NCBI GenBank assembly: GCA_944323805.1 | Contig: CALUTW010000002.1 | Coordinates: forward strand, 159,697 to 223,696 | Direction: 5' to 3' | From: an uncultured Bacteroidales bacterium | Lineage (GTDB): Bacteria; Bacteroidota; Bacteroidia; Bacteroidales; UBA932 | DNA: 64,000 bases | Part shown: positions 62,486 to 64,000 of the stretch, in pieces | Layout of the letters: each line of letters starts with the position of its first letter | How positions within the stretch are numbered: the stretch's first letter is position 1 | Notes under the pieces: model-generated | What the model was told of the DNA's origin: nothing | The model's input: only the letters and a program-made list of their open reading frames with translations | The model's database searches: none | Made by a program: the position numbers and the translations under genes

Positions 62486-62860
62486 TTATCTTACTGCAAC
62501 AGCCTCGATCTCAACTTTAACCCCCATCGGCAGGGCTGCGACCTGGAAACATGCCCTTGCTGGCTTGTCACCGGTAAAGAACTCGGCATATACGGCATTC
62601 ATAGCCGCAAAATCCGCGATATCGGCAAGGAGCACCGTTGTCTTGACTACATTGTCATATGTCATTCCCGCCTCGGCAAGTATCGCCCCAACATTCATGA
62701 GAGCCTGCCTCGACTGGTCCTCAATGGACTCAGGGACCGATCCGTCCGCCGGATTTACAGGTATCTGGCCGGAAACATAAAGGGTGCCGTCCGCTTCAAT
62801 AGCCTGGGAATATGGTCCTACTGCCTTAGGGGCATTCTGTGTCGCAATCACTTTCTTCAT
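62486..62860 (-). CDS. ridA: RidA-family enamine/imine deaminase
   Basis: The 124-aa protein (from ATG 62860) hydrolyses reactive 2-aminoacrylate and related imines to keto acids, protecting PLP enzymes. It has the family start APKAVGPYSQAI, YVSGQIPVNPADG, and the active-site arginine R102 in PARACFQVAALP. Upstream in-frame codons to 62950 lie across the promoter and are excluded. First gene of a five-gene minus-strand operon. Confidence 0.96.
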   Translation of the reverse strand: MKKVIATQNAPKAVGPYSQAIEADGTLYVSGQIPVNPADGSVPESIEDQSRQALMNVGAILAEAGMTYDNVVKTTVLLADIADFAAMNAVYAEFFTGDKPARACFQVAALPMGVKVEIEAVAVR

Positions 62861-62896
62861 ATCTGTCAAAACTTTTGTAATTGATTCAATATCTTG

Positions 62897-62928
62897 CAAA
62901 GATATGCAAAACCCGAAAGCATAGCAAA
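62897..62928 (-). promoter_or_regulatory. Promoter of the ridA operon (TTTG-N20-TATCTTTG)
   Basis: The minus strand has TTTG (62925-62928), exactly 20 bp, then TATCTTTG (62897-62904). The -33 element lies in AAATACATTTGCTATGC, as in the aguA and NUDIX promoters. Confidence 0.75.
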
Positions 62929-62977
62929 TGTATTTGGACAGAAGTGACACATGGCATTGAATCTAAATAGAAGTATC

Positions 62978-63005
62978 CCCCGAAAGCCTGCTCGGACTTT
63001 CGGGG
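62978..63005. terminator. Perfect 9-bp hairpin at the edge of the accessory segment
   Basis: CCCCGAAAG (62978-62986), 10-nt loop, CTTTCGGGG (62997-63005). No U-run on either side, so intrinsic termination is uncertain. It marks the change from the ridA operon to the AT-richer right end. Confidence 0.4.
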
Positions 63006-63035
63006 ACTTACCACATAAAATATATAAGTGACAGC

Positions 63036-63480
63036 ATGGGGCATAGTGGTGGCAGTGACATCAGAGCCTTTGTGTCAATGCGCCGTTTCATCGCTACCAA
63101 TGCCCAACTGTTCCAACGGCTTGAAACGATAGAATATCATCAGCTTGAAATGAAACGGCATCAGGAGGTGACGGACAAGCGCATCGACGAGGTGTTCAAA
63201 CGACTGGAAGCCAATATTCCTCCCATGCAGGGTATATTCTACGACGGGCAGGTGTTTGACGCTTCCCGTTTTGTATCTGACTTGATACGAAAGGCAAAAC
63301 GCTCAATATCCGCCAGTCAGGATAGAGCGGTTCAACAAAGCGCATGACCGTTTTCTGCTTATAGACGACGAAGTGTACCACATCGGGGCATCGATTAAGG
63401 ATTTGGGCAAAAAGTGGTTCGGGTTCACGCTTATGCGTGACATTCCGGCCTCAGAAATCATCAATAGAATCAAGGATTAG
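63036..63480 (+). pseudogene. ORF6N-family DNA-binding protein, truncated and internally deleted
   Basis: Frame 1 encodes the middle of an ORF6N/KilA-N-associated protein of Bacteroidota (SMRRFIATNAQLFQRLETIE; QGIFYDGQVFDASRFVSDL). It loses homology at ~63300 and stops at 63347. The next frame, from about 63298 to the stop at 63480, encodes the family's C-terminus (NAQYPPVRIERFNKAHDRF; HIGASIKDLGKKWFGFTLMRD). The N-terminal ORF6N domain and an internal segment are missing. The junction sequence AACGCTCAATA reads as KRSI in one frame and NAQY in the other, both native motifs. A decayed remnant; no function expected. Confidence 0.8.
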
Positions 63481-63517
63481 CCAATGTGCAAATTGGTTTT
63501 AAAACAACAAGGTAATA

Positions 63518-63691
63518 ATGGATTATACAATATACGAATTTTCGCTTTTCATTGCGTTGCCGTTGATGCTGTTCTTCGGCTTTTATTTTTTAGAAGCCCA
63601 TTTTCAAAAAGTGCTCAAACGACAAAAAAGTGCTAATTCGACAATTCAAAAAGTGCTAATTCGACAAAAATGTGCTTATTTGACAATTTGA
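63518..63691 (+). CDS. Possible small membrane protein, doubtful
   Basis: A 57-codon ATG ORF encodes one hydrophobic helix (YEFSLFIALPLMLFFGFYFL) followed by a basic tail made from the tandem repeats (FQKVLKRQK, IQKVLIRQK). No promoter or ribosome-binding site is evident. It may be an intact small gene whose 3' end has been overrun by the repeats, or a chance ORF. Confidence 0.25.
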   Translation: MDYTIYEFSLFIALPLMLFFGFYFLEAHFQKVLKRQKSANSTIQKVLIRQKCAYLTI

Positions 63692-63714
63692 AAAGTGCTC
63701 AAACGACAATTCTA
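63605..63714 (+). repeat. Tandem repeat array, GTGCTnAnnnGACAA units with 42-bp dimer period
   Basis: Five units begin with GTGCT at 63611, 63630, 63653, 63672 and 63695. Spacings alternate 19, 23, 19, 23, so the true period is a 42-bp dimer. Consensus AAAAGTGCTnAnnnGACAA; unit 4 is the most diverged (TTATTTGACAA). The array ends about 50 bp upstream of the promoter of the DUF3575-like gene. It is not a CRISPR: spacers are 4-8 bp. Confidence 0.75.
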
Positions 63715-63743
63715 ATAGAGCGCTGAAATTTAACAGGAAAAGG

Positions 63744-63775
63744 TTTGGGCTAATAAACGTCATTTATTAACTTTG
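63744..63775 (+). promoter_or_regulatory. Promoter of the DUF3575-like gene (TTTG-N20-TAACTTTG)
   Basis: TTTG (63744-63747), exactly 20 bp, TAACTTTG (63768-63775): both elements perfect, 31 bp before ATG 63807. Confidence 0.7.
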
Positions 63776-63806
63776 GATGAAGCAAAGATAATAAATTCAA
63801 GTTTAT

Positions 63807-64000
63807 ATGAGCAGAAAAATCACTTTTCTTACCCTGTTTCTGTGGCTGATGACGGTAACTTTTCCTGTCATTGCGCAGCAGAAAGCAGACACGACCTACA
63901 CCTTCCGGTTCGTTCCGCAGAAAGATATGTTTTATGTTCCCTGGAATGGGAATGACACAGAACTTGCCCGCCTGCTGGAGTGTATCGAAAAAAACAAAGC
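63807..64000 (+). CDS. DUF3575-like outer-membrane protein of fimbrial loci (5' part only)
   Basis: The first 64 codons encode a signal peptide (MSRKITFLTLFLWLMTVTFPVIAQ) and TTYTFRFVPQKDMFYVPWNG, which I recognise from DUF3575 proteins. These have an OmpA-like front and beta-barrel tail and are often encoded with DUF3868, Mfa/FimB-like and fimbrillin genes in Bacteroidales. The gene is cut by the window edge, so domain content beyond residue 65 is inferred. The start is set by the signal peptide and the promoter at 63744. Confidence 0.65.
   Translation, partial: MSRKITFLTLFLWLMTVTFPVIAQQKADTTYTFRFVPQKDMFYVPWNGNDTELARLLECIEKNK

Noticed and set aside
62861..62950. N-terminal extension of RidA to 62950
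   Set aside because: It crosses a perfect TTTG-N20-TATCTTTG promoter, and RidA proteins begin as at 62860.
63605..63714. CRISPR array
   Set aside because: Units are ~15-19 bp with only 4-8 bp between them and no cas genes; it is a dimeric tandem repeat.
1..64000. tRNA or rRNA genes
   Set aside because: The intergenic gaps are short, and none shows a recognisable tRNA T-loop (GGTTCGA-type) or rRNA segment.

Overview
This window is a chromosomal segment of a Gram-negative bacterium of the phylum Bacteroidota, most likely order Bacteroidales. The support is a SusC-type TonB-dependent receptor, a Porin_10-like outer-membrane protein, an FtsX-rich efflux operon, a DivIC/FtsB protein, and promoters of the phylum-specific type (-7 box TAnnTTTG, sometimes with TTTG about 20 bp upstream) in front of most transcription units. 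Base composition looks close to 50% GC. AGG is a very common arginine codon outside the ExbB/ExbD genes. I cannot name a genus from this. I found no rRNA, tRNA, CRISPR array, intact insertion sequence or replication origin.

Layout. 1-3922: the 5' end of a SusC receptor gene and, divergent from it, a membrane-tethered LuxR-type regulator with a periplasmic propeller. 3899-5644: an HD hydrolase gene downstream of a class A beta-lactamase gene. A pair of 17-bp palindromes separates these from a divergent efflux operon (5863-16524: TolC-like channel, HlyD-like adaptor, one ABC ATPase and three FtsX-type permeases). 16591-24008: a HAD hydrolase, then a minus-strand operon aguA-aguB-purT-PHP phosphatase (agmatine to putrescine, formate-dependent purine step), a trio of small membrane proteins (DUF2752, CD225, TM2) and a membrane-anchored phosphoesterase. 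24160-29393: acetyltransferase-folP, purB, divIC-like, a nucleotidyltransferase and a CPBP protease. 29426-33872: a MurNAc-recycling pair (MurU-like; AmgK kinase fused to a RapZ C-terminal domain) and the pncB-pncA NAD-salvage pair. 33978-43325: porin, MltF-like transglycosylase, LolC/E-like permease, M13 lipoprotein peptidase, TPR protein, dprA.

43453-49763: queA, a NUDIX hydrolase, and a plus-strand run pyrE-SRPBCC-rsmF-tatD-ansA. 49890-52207: an ExbB/ExbD proton-channel operon with codon use typical of strong expression, ending at a clear terminator. 52337-56470: alkaline phosphatase, asnS, udk and a TonB-like transducer. 56487-62860: a minus-strand operon ridA, hypothetical membrane protein, acyl-CoA ligase, dCMP deaminase, S41 protease. 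Almost all of this is tightly packed core genome.

From about 62940 to the right edge the character changes. There is a hairpin, an ORF6N-family pseudogene carrying an internal microhomology deletion, an AT-rich dimeric tandem repeat (42-bp period), and the start of a DUF3575-like gene of the kind found with fimbrial loci. The only stretch over 300 bases without a confident gene is 63481-63806; it holds a doubtful 57-codon ORF, the repeat array and a promoter.
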